Source of the DNA: Narthecium ossifragum
Taxonomy: Eukaryota; Streptophyta; Magnoliopsida; Dioscoreales; Nartheciaceae
Assembly: GCA_963920575.1 (NCBI GenBank)
Contig: OY986967.1
Location: 1-64,000, forward strand
DNA length: 64,000 bases
Direction of reading: 5' to 3'
In this document: positions 20,901 through 32,073 of the stretch, piece by piece
How positions within the stretch are numbered: the first letter of the stretch is position 1
Layout of the letters: each line of letters opens with the position of its first letter
Notes under the pieces: model-generated
What the model was told of the DNA's origin: nothing
Seen by the model: the letters and a program-made list of their open reading frames with translations, nothing else
Database searches by the model: none
Position numbers and translations under genes: made by a program

Positions 20901-22014
20901 ATGAGATTCATAAACAAGTTCATATGCAGAAGAAACATCAATCTATGGTGACAGGTCTCACCTGAGGATTCATCCGCATGTCTAGAGGCCCATCACCGAG
21001 TACGCTAAATCCTCGCCCGGAATCGTTAACCTGCTTGAGACATGAGAACGAATAGAGCATTATTTCAAACATAAGGCGGCAATTGTCAATGCAAAATACT
21101 CGGAAAGCAAATTCATATAGCGGTCGATCTAATTAAGCTGCCTCATATTGCAAATTGGGATGGCACTAAGCTAAAAGCTGACCTGCATGGATGACATCCC
21201 CAGGTCCATCAAGATTCCATCCACTCCGATGTGCAGGAGATTCTCATCTATCCCGCCCAGCACGGACTTGATATATTTGAAGTTCCTAACATGGATGTAG
21301 GCAGTAAATTCCCCGGAAGTCCCGCAGCTGCTGTGGCGGCGGCAGTAGCCGTCATTCAAGAGCGCCTCGATCCGAGCTCGAGCCTTGTCATGCGCCAAAG
21401 GATCGATGTCGAGCCCAACGAACAGCTGCAACTCGCTGTGGGCATCTATTATCTGGTGCGTAAGGACAAAAGGAGGAGCGAGTGAGATTTGAGAATACTT
21501 TTGGAGAGAAGCGTCGGGCCTTTGTATAGTTAGCAGGGTTACATACGGCGGACGAGTGGCCGCCGGCTCCGAGGGTGCAGTCGACGAAGGAGCGGAGGCG
21601 GGAGTGGCGGAAGGCCTCGAGCACCTCGCCCAGCATGACGGGAACGTGGCCCCCCGTAGGGTCGGCGTGGCGTCTGTAGAGGTCCCAGTCGAGCTCCGCC
21701 CCCGAGCGCGTCCGCCTCTTAAGATGGTCAGTGGAGCCCGCCTTTTTTTTTAGACCACCACCGTTATCAGCAGGCACGAGGTTCACAGAGGCGGGGGCGG
21801 CTCGCGGCCTTCGTTCTCGGCCGATAGCGGGGAGATCGGCAGCACGGAAGAACCGGTAGGTCCAGCGAGGGGACGGATGGCGACCGCACGGAGTAAGAGG
21901 AGGATGGGGCCAGAAGAGGAAGAGTGTCCTCGTTGTTACCATTGATGAACCATATAGAGGAGTTGTCCGCAGAGGAGGAAGGGGAAGGGGGCATTCGATT
22001 TTCGCGCCTGCCAA
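17975..22014 (-). CDS. RsmH/MraW-like 16S rRNA (cytosine-N4) methyltransferase, probably plastid
   Basis: Five minus-strand exons: 21547-22014, 21183-21452, 20962-21030, 18902-19094 and 17975-18369, all GT-AG and in frame, for 464 aa. Residues 1 to about 115 are a Ser/Arg/Pro-rich extension typical of a transit peptide. Then come '[15 protein letters not shown]' and the SAM-binding '[14 protein letters not shown]', '[11 protein letters not shown]', '[15 protein letters not shown]', '[18 protein letters not shown]', '[15 protein letters not shown]' and '[18 protein letters not shown]', the RsmH signature blocks in order. In bacteria RsmH makes N4-methyl-C1402 of 16S rRNA. The Arabidopsis homologue CMAL modifies plastid 16S rRNA. 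Plastid location here is inferred from the N-terminal extension. Confidence 0.93.
18407..18548. repeat. 74-bp tandem duplication inside an RsmH-like gene intron
   Basis: Two diverged copies, 18407-18480 and 18481-about 18548, both carrying GTTAAACAT, TAACCAGTT and GATGGATAGCTGACAG. They lie within 200 bp of the exon 5 acceptor. Confidence 0.85.
19892..19910 (+). repeat. Poly-G run (19 G)
   Basis: An uninterrupted G run in the long intron between exons 3 and 4 of the RsmH-like gene. The length may be unreliable because homopolymers are error-prone. Confidence 0.9.
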
Positions 22015-22047
22015 GTATTCGAAGAAATGAGGTCGATGGCTGGCTTA

Positions 22048-23061
22048 GGCTTTGGCTCTTTTTTTCATGAGATCAGCCCAATGGCTAATTACTAATTACA
22101 AAAGTCATCCAAAATTCCTAAATATCAAATCTATCCTCACGAGACCATAACAAATTGGTCCGCTATCAACAACAAAAACAAGCAATACCATCCATCCTAG
22201 CATTAGGCCCTTCGAAATATATAGAAACATGATTGAAGTACATTAAATTGCTATTAGCCAAACCTCCTTGGCCATGCATTCCAATTCTCGCGGTCATAAA
22301 CCCCAATCCGTTAAGAATTTGAATAGGCACCAACGAATCTGATTACACGACCAAACTCATGGTTCCTCATGCCAATGCTTTCTTCAAGGCCATTACAATA
22401 GATTGCATTTCTCCATGTAAAATAGAGCCATGATTCACCATTCTTCCCACCACCCAGTCCAACACCTCATCCACCGCAAAACATGTTGCGTCAATTGTTG
22501 TCATACCAGAGTCGGGGTCAACCAAGGCGTCCATTTGGATTACATGCATACCGATCCTCCATTCACCATGACTCTCCGCATATGGCTTCTCTCTAGACTG
22601 CTCCTTCACCAATCTCCTTACTTTGCAAGCCACCACCTCCGTCGTTGTTAACTCTTTAGCAAAAATTAAGTTATTTCTTGCCTTCCATACCACCCAACCC
22701 CTACAGCAAGAAGGGTTCTCAGTCTACATGCAACTTCTCCTCCACTAGATCGCCCAAGACTTTGTAACAAAGCTTCATGTTCCCAACTAGGCAGCGCAAC
22801 TCCTTCCTTATTTGCAATAATACCAAAGACAATCTTAGCAAATCGGTAAACAAATAAAACATGCACGATAGTTTCTGGTTTCCCTCCACATCATGAGCAG
22901 TCACGATATGATGATAGCCGAATTCTTCGTAGCAAACCCGTGCCGACAGCTTCCCCCCGATAAACTCTTCATAAATTATCAGATCCTGGGGTCTACCGGT
23001 AATCTCCAAATATTAGTGCAGCAATCCTCCTTACCAAGGCACAGGCCCTAGGGCTTTGGCT
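22048..23061 (-). mobile_element. Decayed 5'-truncated LINE tail (RNase H)
   Basis: The insert is about 22058-23051 and is flanked by GGCTTTGGCT at 22048-22057 and 23052-23061. The minus-strand reading gives 'MVWKARNNLIFAKEL', 'HVIQMDALVDP' and 'SILHGEMQSIVMALKKAL' (RNase H), with a T run at the 3' end. A zf-RVT-like remnant upstream is frameshifted. The 5' flank carries an extra partial copy of the TSD word, so the right border could shift by a few bases. Confidence 0.75.
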
Positions 23062-23358
23062 TTGGCTTTGCTGCTAGTGAGTTAAATATTCATTATCAAT
23101 TGATTCTCGCAGCGCTCTGCGCCTCCGCGGTCCTCCGCGGTAGCATGTGGTGTGGCCGAACACATCAGTTCCTGTGGCTGTGGGGCCAAAATCTCAAATT
23201 AAACCAAAAATTAGGCCTTCCTCTTACTACTTTGTTACATATCACGCATACGGAGAAAATAAGATTTTGCGATCTCTTTGTGGGAATTGTATTTTGAATT
23301 CAGAAGGAATGTTGAAGTTTTTGCCTCCATATTGTAGATGTGGTCCATCAGAGTAAGA

Positions 23359-23755
23359 TTTTTTTTTTATGAGTTGAAGGGCTGAGCCCGAAGGCTTACA
23401 AACACTACGTTAAACTGGCACCACGTTGCGAGAGCATCGGCTCGCACATTACAACTCTTGACAAACATATAAAAACAGGACAAAATTCAAATAAAGCACC
23501 AGCGACCCAATTGCTCTCACCACCCTCCAACCTCATGAGCCCACAATCTGCAACCATCAAAGATGTCCACTGCCACGATCGAATCCGACTCAATATCACC
23601 ACCCTTTTCTCACCATTTGACAACACCAGCCTCGCTTGTAGCAAGATGGCCTTCATCTCTGCTTACAGAATAGAGCCCGCTTCCACCGATCTCACCGTTA
23701 ACCCCATCGCAGACCACCCGAGCATCAGCCAAAGCCAGATGCTATCTGGATGCCA
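23359..23755 (-). mobile_element. LINE 3' tail fragment (RNase H remnant)
   Basis: A T run at 23359-23368 marks the 3' end. The minus frame 23405-23656 reads 'MKAILLQARLVLSNGEKRVV' and 'LEGGESNWVAG', decayed RNase H. The 5' border is not clear and no TSD was found. Confidence 0.6.
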
Positions 23756-23762
23756 ACCAAAG

Positions 23763-23933
23763 CATATAGAATGTACCAACCTCCCCTAGCTTGTCTGATA
23801 TGACAGCTTGGGTGTCATGTAAAGAACCGGGTTCGAAGGTTGGTACCCTCTCACATCCCCAGCCGGTACTCTCCCCACTGCTGTGCTCAACTAAAAAAAA
23901 AAAAAAAAAAAAAAAAAAGAACATATAGAATGT
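23763..23933 (+). mobile_element. tRNA-derived SINE with 12-bp TSD
   Basis: The insert is 23775-23921 and ends in a long A run (about 26 bases). It is flanked by CATATAGAATGT at 23763-23774 and 23922-23933. It contains a pol III B-box-like GGTTCGAAG at about 23830 and a weaker A-box-like stretch around 23800. It was probably mobilised by LINE machinery of the kind present nearby. Confidence 0.85.
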
Positions 23934-24443
23934 CATTCATCCAATATTTCGAACAAATAAAGGAGCAGCACTATTTTTTCGCCTACTAGCTACAATTTCA
24001 GTTTTCTTTTCAGGGCCAAGCATGGTCCCCACTCCCAGTCCCAGTCCCAGTCATCAGTCGGATACATCTGTCCGGGATCAGATCATGATGAAATGAAATA
24101 AATGGTGATGAGGGTGGAAGAAGCAAATGCCAATTCCAGATGCCCAATCCACATCCGATGGAGTATCGCCAGCCACGTCTCTCGACGCGAAAGAGGAGGA
24201 ACTCATCAGATCCAGCTGCTGCCACGCCCACGCCCCCTCGAGTCTCCGCGCTCTCTCCAACCACAACCACAAGTGCAGCAAGCAACGGCGGGGGCTCGTT
24301 GGCAGGCCACCTCGCAAATCCTGTGGCTGGCCCCAACTCCAATCCAATCGCATTCAGATTTAGATGTCAGGCGAACATAGCCGCTCTCCACTGTCTGCCG
24401 GCAGCGGGTACCTACCATTACCAAGCCAGCGAGAGTAATCTTA

Positions 24444-27400
24444 ATGGCCGCTGCGCACGGCCGTGGTATTGCCAGGTGCCCCTCCCCGTCGTCTGGGTTT
24501 AAGCCTCCCTTCCAGAGATGGCATCCCCATTCTCCACCCTCGTCGTCCTCCTCCTCCGCCTCCAGCTTCTTCGGACTCCCCGTTGTTGGTCCCAAGAACC
24601 CTATTGCCAGCTCCAACTTTTCGGTTGCTCCACTGAGACGCCGCCTGCCCTTGGCCCTTCCTAGGAGCGAGCTGGACGGCGGCGATGGCCTACAGGAGGC
24701 CGAGCCCCGACATGGGAGCGGAAACATGAGGAAGGAGATCGTGAATAACGGAGGTGAAAGGCCCTGCCAGGAGGAGAAGGCGCAAGGGGAGACGCGCGCC
24801 AACACCAGCAGGCAGGTATCCCTGACCCTGGACGATGTGAACCCCGTGGGTTTGGGACGTAGGTCACGCCAGCTATTCGATGAGGTCTGGCGCAAGTTCT
24901 CAGGCCTCGGCCAGATCTCCAGGACTCCAACCACCGATGACCAGAGCCTCCTCGACTCCGTCCTTATCCGCGGAGGGCCCATGTGCGAGTTCACCGTCCC
25001 GGGGGCGCAGGACACCACCGTGTTGGTTGTGGGAGCCACCAGCAGGATTGGGCGGATTGTCGTCCGTAAGCTAATGCTGAGGGGCTACAAGGTTAAGGTA
25101 ACGACTCCCGTCTCTCTTATCTCTTAGTAAACGGATGAATGATGGAGGTATTACATGAAGATCAAAATCGGCAGGAAGCTGCTCGAACTCTATTATTTTT
25201 CTGACACGTTCATTTCCCTCCTGCCAATGATGACCTCTCCTGCACTCCCAGTTTTGCCCTTTAGAGGTTTGATGAACCAGTTATAAATGCCAAATTATTT
25301 TTCTCTGCCATCAATCAATATATTTTCAGTTATTCAGGCATAGTTAGAGAGGATGTCTTACATTAGAAATCTAGGGACACCTAGAAGAACCTCCTTTTAC
25401 TTTCTTTCATTTTTCAGATTGCTATAAGTTACTGAGTCATCACTTTATTCAGAAGCTTTCTATTTGAAATTCTAAGGTAATTGTTGGATGAGATGTTTAA
25501 TTGAGTGAACTGAAATAGTTAAAATCCATCAACCAGGCTTTGGTAAGAAAAGCTGACACAGAGGTGATAGATATGCTTCCAAGATCAGTAATGATAGTGG
25601 TTGGTGACGTGGGTGAAACTTCAACTTTAAAGGCTGCTGTTGAAGGTTGCAGCAAGATTATCTACTGTGCAACTGCACGCTCTGCTATCACTGGAGACCT
25701 GAACAGAGTTGATCATCAGGGAGTCTACAATGTTGCGAAGGCATTTCAGGTATGTATCTGAAAACAACATTTACTTTCCTCACCTCAGTAATGAAATGAG
25801 CTGCTCTCTCTTGAATGTTTGAATTAACAAATGGTTCATGACAAAATGTGTTTTTCGATGCTGAAGGATTGCAATAATCATCTCGCACAGCTGAGGGCTG
25901 GTAAAAGTAGCAAAAGTAAACTCTTGCTTGCTAAATTCAAATCTGCCGAATCATTGGAGGGATGGGAAGTTCGTCAAGGAACCTACTTTCAGGATGTTGT
26001 TGCTGCCAAGTATGATGGAGGAATGGATGCAAAATTTGAATTTACAGAATCTGGAGATGCTGTCTTCTCAGGTGATACTCAAATAAGTCACCTCCGCTCT
26101 TAACTGCCTTTTGGCTGCATGATCTCTCTTTCAAGATGATGTCGGAGCATTGACATTTGCTAGAATTCACATGTTAACAAGCGATTGCGTATATAGTTAT
26201 TGCACTTTCATTCGCACATGTTCCTCTCTTTCAGGATATGTTTTCACTAGAGGTGGCTATGTTGAGCTTTCAAAAAAGCTTTCGCTTCCTCTAGGTTCTA
26301 CACTTGATAGGTAATTGATCCTTTCTTAGTCAAGGAGGCTATTTTGAATCCCTCTGTTTTGTCATGTAGATATGTCTTCTTGTGCAATATCTATTGAGAC
26401 TCTTAAAAGTGGTCTCTTGGTGTGAGTAGGTTTGATGGTTTGCTTCTCTCTGTTGGTGGAAATGGAAGATCATTTGTCATAATTCTTGAGGCTGGCCCAC
26501 TGGCTGACACTTCTCAAAGCAAAATGTACTTCGCTCGAATGAGCACAAAAGTGGGCTTCTGCAGGGTCAGGAATGCCTCTACTTCAAATTCCTTGGGATA
26601 ATTTGATTGGCTGATAACTACAGCCAGCTCAGAGCTTTTGTGTTTTTCATGGTCTGTTTTTGCAGGTGAGAATACCATTTTCGTCTTTCCGTCCTGTCAA
26701 ACCAGATGATCCACCACTAGACCCCTTCCTTGCACATACTCTAACCATCCGCTTTGAACCAAGAAGACAGGTCACTCCTTCACTACATCGAGAATATTAT
26801 CCAACATGTTCGAAACTGTAATATACTAAAATGGCCACGAAGAATGACAACTGTTGCAACTACCTGACTTGTGCATTTTTCTTTTTTCAGAGACCTGCTG
26901 AAGGGCCCACAGGAAACAAGCAGGATCTTAGAAGTTTTAAGCTGATCATGGAATACATAAAAGCCTTACCTGTAAGTTGCTCTCTGGTTGCTCGAGTACA
27001 CTGTGGTGCACTTTTTTACATCAGATATTCATTTGCTCAATTTTCCTCCCTCAAAGGTTTTTGTTATTTGTTTACCAGTCAATATGGTTTCACAACTCTC
27101 TCCATATATAACTTGCCTAGAGATGTGGTTACAAGATATTAATGGAGGAAAAGTAAAAGGATGCGGTTTGTATTTTGAAAGGATGCTCCGGCCCTCTCTC
27201 TCTCTCTCTACATATATAGTATGCGTATACATACATATATACTAGATGAGACACTTCTCGTCAAATCTTTGGTGAATAGTTGAATACTTTTTTAACTGTG
27301 AGCCTTGCGTCGATATATGATTGCAAGATACAAAGGAACAAAGATAAAATGAGGTGGTTAACTAATTTGAAACAGATACCAGAAAAGCCATTTGTAACAA

Positions 27401-29525
27401 TATCTCGAAACAGGTTCATGGTTTAAAGAGCGTTCGATCTTTCACCAAGATTTGGCGTCAGGTCTATAGTCCAACCAATTCTCATATATGTATATATATG
27501 TCCACCCAGTTTTGATTGTGGAACAATGAAGATGGTCTCTCTAATACCAAGTTTTTTAGCTTCATGGCATGCACCTTGTAAGCCCAATTTGTTATTGTCA
27601 GGAACCTATGACCATTCATATAGTCAAATATAGTTCATTTCTGTTGTAAGGCCTTCTTGACTACATTTAGCGCTACATGGCCTTTATGTATTTTGATTTA
27701 TTTGCCTGGAATCTGGCAATGGACCTTTGAAATGGTAGATGAATCAATTGACAAAGTGCATCCAACAAAGTGATTCAGATTCTCGGGACAATGTTGATTA
27801 AGAAGAGGGCAAAGCTTGGCAAGAGGTTACACTTAAGAGTTTTCTGCATTCTGAACAATGTTTAACACTTAGATATGTTGAAGAGCATTCATGAGACAGA
27901 CTACAGCATAGTCCAATGCTTCCATTTAATTATAGGTGGTTGTGTTTAGTTAAGAGAGCGAGAGATGTTTCTCAAGCCATGCTAATTGGTGCATTATGTT
28001 GTATGTTTGTAGACCGGCCAAGAGACGGATTTTATATTAGTTTCATGTAGTGGTTCTGGGACTGAATCAAGCAGAAGAGAACAGGTGCTTAAAGCCAAGA
28101 AGGTAGTTATTTCATCCCTAGTATAATATTTCTGGATTTCATACTTTATGCTTGTACCTTGAGCTAAAGTCACTAAGCAAATTTCTCGTCATATGCATTC
28201 TAAGGCCGGAGAGGACTCTTTAAGAAGATCAGGTCTTGGCTATACAATTGTCCGCCCTGGTCCTTTGCAGGTATATTAAGTTAGTATCTCTATTCGTAAT
28301 TATCATATGAGCATTCATCCTCCATCTTTTGTTCTTTTCGAGAGCGCCGGGGGGTGGGTGGGTGGGTGGGCGGGGGGGGGGGGGGATGAGGGAGGGGGGG
28401 CGAGGGAGAGAGAGAATGGATATATGGATATGCCCTACCCATCTAACTGAGCCCATGAGGGCTTCAACTAGGAACACGGGTGAACGTAGTGACCAACTTG
28501 GGATCTTTTGAAACACAACATTATAGGCATGTTCGCTTTCAATTGTCTTTGCATCTTGTTTGCAATCTCCTGCAAGATGCTTGAATTTTCTAGGTTCCAA
28601 CATGGAATAAAGCCATTCCCCCTCTAATTGCCAATGAAAAACATCACATATAGCTCATAAAAAAACATGGTTCCCCTCTGAGAAAATTATTAGAGGAGAT
28701 GAATTACACCAATTTGTCGATGGTTGTATTAGGAATCTTCAAATTTGATGATGATGTTATATAGGATCTTGATGAGGCACCATTTTACTAGACTGGTTGT
28801 TCTTCCCCTACCTTATTCATAGGCAGGATTGGAATGAAAAGGGGAAAATGCAGGTTGTACTACCACATGGCAAAGTCACAAGGTTGTTGATGCAGATTTT
28901 CTTGTGAAATATTAAGTTTCAGAAAAAAAGTCGCCGTTCTTTATTGCTGCTGCATGTTTACTATCCTCTGAAAAGTCAACGTCGAATTTAAACTCATCAC
29001 TGGTTTACCAGGAAGAACCTGGTGGTCAACGGGCACTGATATTTGATCAAGGGAACAGGATATCCCAGGTAACAGATACTGTTCCTCCCCCATGAACCTG
29101 ATGAAAGAACATCTACACATGATTTAGTCACTGGTTTCTGTAGGGCATCAGCTGTGCGGATGTAGCAGATATATGTGTCAAAGCATTGCATGATTCAACT
29201 GCAAGAAATAAGAGCTTTGATGTAAGATTTTCATGCATATGCCAGTTTGATTCTTATTTGGTATGTGTTTTATGTGGAATAGCTATGTCTGAAAAGTTGT
29301 TGGTTGTGGCTAGGTCTGCTATGAGTATGTTGCAGAGCGAGGGAAGGAGCTCTATGAATTGGTACTGCATGGATTAATACAATTGAATTTTTTTGGATTC
29401 TGCTGAGAAGTGTTAAGTTTTTTCTTATTCCTTCTGCATGGCTTTGTGTCCAGGTAGCTCATTTGCCCGACAAAGCGAACAACTACCTTACTCCAGCACT
29501 GTCAGTTCTAGAGAAGAATACATGA
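24444..29525 (+). CDS. HCF173: HCF173: SDR/CIA30 plastid protein for psbA translation
   Basis: Thirteen exons: 24444-25097, 25537-25749, 25867-26071, 26235-26310, 26430-26565, 26666-26770, 26891-26971, 28013-28102, 28205-28270, 29012-29068, 29144-29221, 29314-29361 and 29454-29525. All introns are GT-AG, and 1,881 nt give 626 aa. The N-terminus is a Ser/Arg-rich transit peptide. Residues about 193-285 are an atypical short-chain dehydrogenase Rossmann half ('VLVVGATSRIGRIVVRKLML', 'KIIYCATARSAITGDLNRVD'). A CIA30-type domain is inserted next ('GWEVRQGTYFQDVVAAKYDG', 'GYVFTRGGYVELSKKLSLPL'). The Rossmann fold then resumes ('AGEDSLRRSGLGYTIVRPGP', 'GISCADVADICVKALHDSTA'). In Arabidopsis HCF173 promotes translation initiation and stability of psbA mRNA (photosystem II D1). 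The CIA30 insertion within the SDR fold is diagnostic. Confidence 0.95.
28349..28420 (+). repeat. G-rich simple repeat in an HCF173 intron
   Basis: GGGTGGGTGGGTGGGTGGGC followed by a G run and a GA-rich tail, inside the intron between exons 9 and 10. Four or more GGG tracts with 1-nt loops could form a G-quadruplex in the transcript. Confidence 0.8.
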
Positions 29526-29926
29526 GTTCAGAATGGTTGATTACTTCTTCCCAGGTTGCTCCAAATACTGCAAATCACTGAGGAGATATCCCCCATTCTG
29601 GGGACCTGTTTCATTGCCAATCTCGTACAAAAGCTGTCTATGATTATTTTCGACTAAAGGGACATACATGTAACAGTCAGATGGGGCGGTGTTTTTGCGA
29701 TCCATGCATAGAGCTTGTGAAGAAAAATGAGTCTTTAATGTCTAACAAACCAAATTGTGCATTCCGGGGTGGTGTTATGAGAATGGTTTAGAGTCTTGTG
29801 GTTTCTTGGGAAAGCCCATATTTTATAAACGTTGAGGCACATTTTGTAGCCGGTTGGATATAAATGAAGAAAAAAAAAAAATCCAAATTGTACTTACCGA
29901 ACGGCATTTTTTTATGGTTTTCTTTT
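29526..29926. other. HCF173 3' flank
   Basis: Presumed 3' UTR and downstream DNA ending in an A-rich stretch near 29870. No other feature is seen. Confidence 0.5.
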
Positions 29927-29948
29927 GGGCTAAGTACTTTAACTACCC

Positions 29949-30110
29949 TTTTTTTTTAATTAATTGAGCCCATAGGCTAGGTCCTAAACAACCGGGATCT
30001 CAGAATCCCAATAGCCTTCTATCAGGGGACCATTCGAAAATAGCCTGAGCTTGTCTACACACTTAGCAAGCCCATCGCCTTTGCTATTAGCAGTCCTAGG
30101 TATATATATG
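29949..30110 (-). mobile_element. Short LINE 3' tail
   Basis: A T run at about 29949-29957 is followed on the minus strand by the very end of an RNase H domain ('YIPRTANSKGDGLAKCVDKL', 'LIEGYWDSEIP'). It sits inside the left inverted repeat of the surrounding element, so it inserted later. The 5' end is not sharply defined. Confidence 0.65.
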
Positions 30111-30374
30111 AACATTACATATTCCATTTTCATAGTCAAAAATCAGTACCCTTATATTTGGATAGCTACCCTCTATTTTAAAAATGTGTCTTTTGGTACT
30201 CTATCGTTTGAATAAGGTGCGTTTTTGTTCTCATAGTCAGAAAAAAGTGATGGGAACCGTTCACGTGATCGCACGTGAGCGGTATTCGCCATCTTCCCAC
30301 CCTTAAAGCTGGCTGGGCAATACCATGTGGTTTTTCAAACATAGCCGTCCCCATTAGAGGCATGTTCCCTACCC

Positions 30375-30410
30375 TCATCCTCCTCCTGCTCCTCTTCTTT
30401 TCTCTTCTCT

Positions 30411-30445
<35 letters not shown>

Positions 30446-30620
30446 TTCTTCCTCTTCCTCCTTCAACCTCCTCATCCTCCTCTTCTTCTTCTTCCTCTTC
30501 TTCATCTTCATCTCCTTCTCCCTCCTTCTCCTCCTTCTCCTTCTCCATCTTCCTCTCTTTCTTCTCCTTCTCCTGCTTCTCCTTCTTCTCATCCTCCTCC
30601 TTCTCTTCTTCTCCTTCTCC
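30375..30620. repeat. CTT/TCC-rich microsatellite block
   Basis: Nearly pure pyrimidine on the plus strand (CTCCTCTTCTTC variants). It produces several spurious open frames rich in Leu/Phe/Ser, or Glu/Arg/Lys on the other strand. Confidence 0.9.
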
Positions 30621-30678
30621 GGGAGTTGGGCCAGGAGTTGACATGCTGCATGACACACCGGGAGTTACCCCGGATACT

Positions 30679-30842
30679 GGTGGTGGCGAGGATGATGATG
30701 AAAGTGGTGATGGTGAAGATAAGGGTTCTCTCCTCTTCTTCCTCCTCCTCTCCTTCTCTCTCCATAATTCTGGTGGTGGCGAGGATGAGGATCAAAGTGG
30801 TGATGGTGAATATGAGGGTTCTCTCTTCTCTCTCTATAATTC
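30679..30842. repeat. 92-bp tandem duplication
   Basis: Copies begin at 30679 and 30771 with TGGTGGTGGCGAGGATGA(T/G)G, and continue through AAAGTGGTGATGGTGAA and GGGTTCTCTC to TATAATTC/CATAATTC. It lies within the core of the candidate inverted-repeat element. Confidence 0.85.
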
Positions 30843-31063
30843 TCTCTCCTCTGCCACGTGTCATTACTTTATTCGTTAATAAAAATCAAAATCGGTCAAA
30901 TTTGATTCGTCGTTAGTACATGTAACGGCGTTGGCCTTTTGGAATTAAAATGCACATTTAAGAAATATTAGGATATCAAAATGTATCTTTTTAAAATATA
31001 GAGTAACAGATTATGTATTATCGAAAATCATGGGTAGTAAAAGATACTTGACCATTTTCCTTT

Positions 31064-31898
31064 CTCTGCATACTAGCATTTGGTGTGGGCTTGAATATAA
31101 GGAGCAGTTAGAGACTCTAGATGGAGTCAGTTTTAAATTATCGAATTCTATTATGATACCGAGTTAATTTTACGAACTGTTCTGAAATCTTAAACTGATG
31201 TTTAGCAAAAGTTGTGCGCAGGGGTTTTTGTATCACTCATGGCATGCGCTAACACCTAAATTATGGGATTGCTATTAGAATATAACTTCATGAAAGGGAA
31301 AGTTTCCTAGAAAACCATGATTGTAGTGGTCTTCGTTCAAATCTCAAGGATACAGAGATTGGTTCGCTCGGATATGAACAATTGAAACCACAAATATTGG
31401 CCCAAAAGTGCACGATGTGATGGTAAGAGCTTATGACCTCTCAGACTTGTAGATCGCAAAAAAATTTTGATATTCAAGTATTGTGTGAGGAATTTATGTA
31501 AGAAGTTATGTTAGGACATCTATCCATCCATCCGGCGGTCATAATGCACCCTGATCTGACGGATGCCACAAATGTCCCGGAGCTTTTTGCTCCCAGCAAT
31601 TCAGCTCAGCTCTGCCGTGAGAGTGGATTCTAAGGAGCATGGCAGGTAACATTTGCCATATGTCCCCTTTCAGTCGCCTCTCTTACGGCCTCGCACATAT
31701 GAACTCAACTACGTATACATGTCCGACCGACACCTCTGAGCTTGTCTCGTAATGGCACATAAATGATCAGCTGAGTTAAAAGAAGCGCTTCGAGAGTCAC
31801 ACCCTACGTGGTTGGTGATTAATTACCCCGTGCTCGGTTGTCGCCCGCTCATTCATGCACTCTCATTCTTCAAGGCTTTGCACCGACGTGGGCGGGGC
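31064..31898. other. Intergenic, no gene seen
   Basis: AT-rich to mixed DNA. No long open frame with recognisable protein content and no clear repeat ends were found. Confidence 0.45.
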
Positions 31899-32073
31899 CA
31901 TGCATTGAGACAACCGGAATAGGGAGAATGGCCACATCCCCTCGATCCTATTCAGAAATATATATAGCTAGTCGTCCATCAGGCAGTATGTACTTCCAGG
32001 ACCTTGCATCGAGAGACATCAAAGCAGAGGACTTGTGGCCAATCTCCCTATTCCAGTTTGACTCAGGCATATG
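31899..32073 (+). ncRNA. Candidate microRNA-type foldback
   Basis: The arms pair over about 36 nt. GGAATAGGGAGA (31916-31927) pairs perfectly with TCTCCCTATTCC (32043-32054), then one A/A mismatch, then TGGCCACA (31929-31936) pairs with TGTGGCCA (32034-32041). Outside the core, CATGCATTGAGACAACC and its partner (32055-32073) pair with small bulges. Inside, CTCGAT (31941-31946) pairs with ATCGAG (32008-32013). A long imperfect stem with a roughly 60-nt terminal loop fits a plant miRNA precursor. The 22-nt 3' arm word ending CCCTATTCC and the 5' arm start GGAAT are reminiscent of the miR482/2118 superfamily but not identical to any member I know. A small MITE is the alternative. Confidence 0.5.

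Larger units (their letters stand above)
29927..31053. mobile_element. Candidate terminal-inverted-repeat (Mutator-like) element
   Basis: The left end (GGGCTAAGTACTTTAACTAC from 29927, continuing after a LINE insertion at about 30115-30215) and the reverse complement of the right end (from 31053 leftwards) align over more than 100 bp. Shared landmarks are AAGTA, ACTACCC, ATTTTAAAAA and TTTTG. The flanks GTTTTCTTTT (29917-29926) and ATTTTCCTTT (31054-31063) agree at 8 of 10 bases, as an aged TSD would. The core has no transposase, only CT-rich and GA-rich repeats. A non-autonomous MULE is the best reading; ends are approximate. Confidence 0.5.

Noticed and set aside
30275..30916. 213-aa plus frame and poly-Glu/Arg minus frames
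   Set aside because: Microsatellite and tandem-repeat translation within a candidate transposon.
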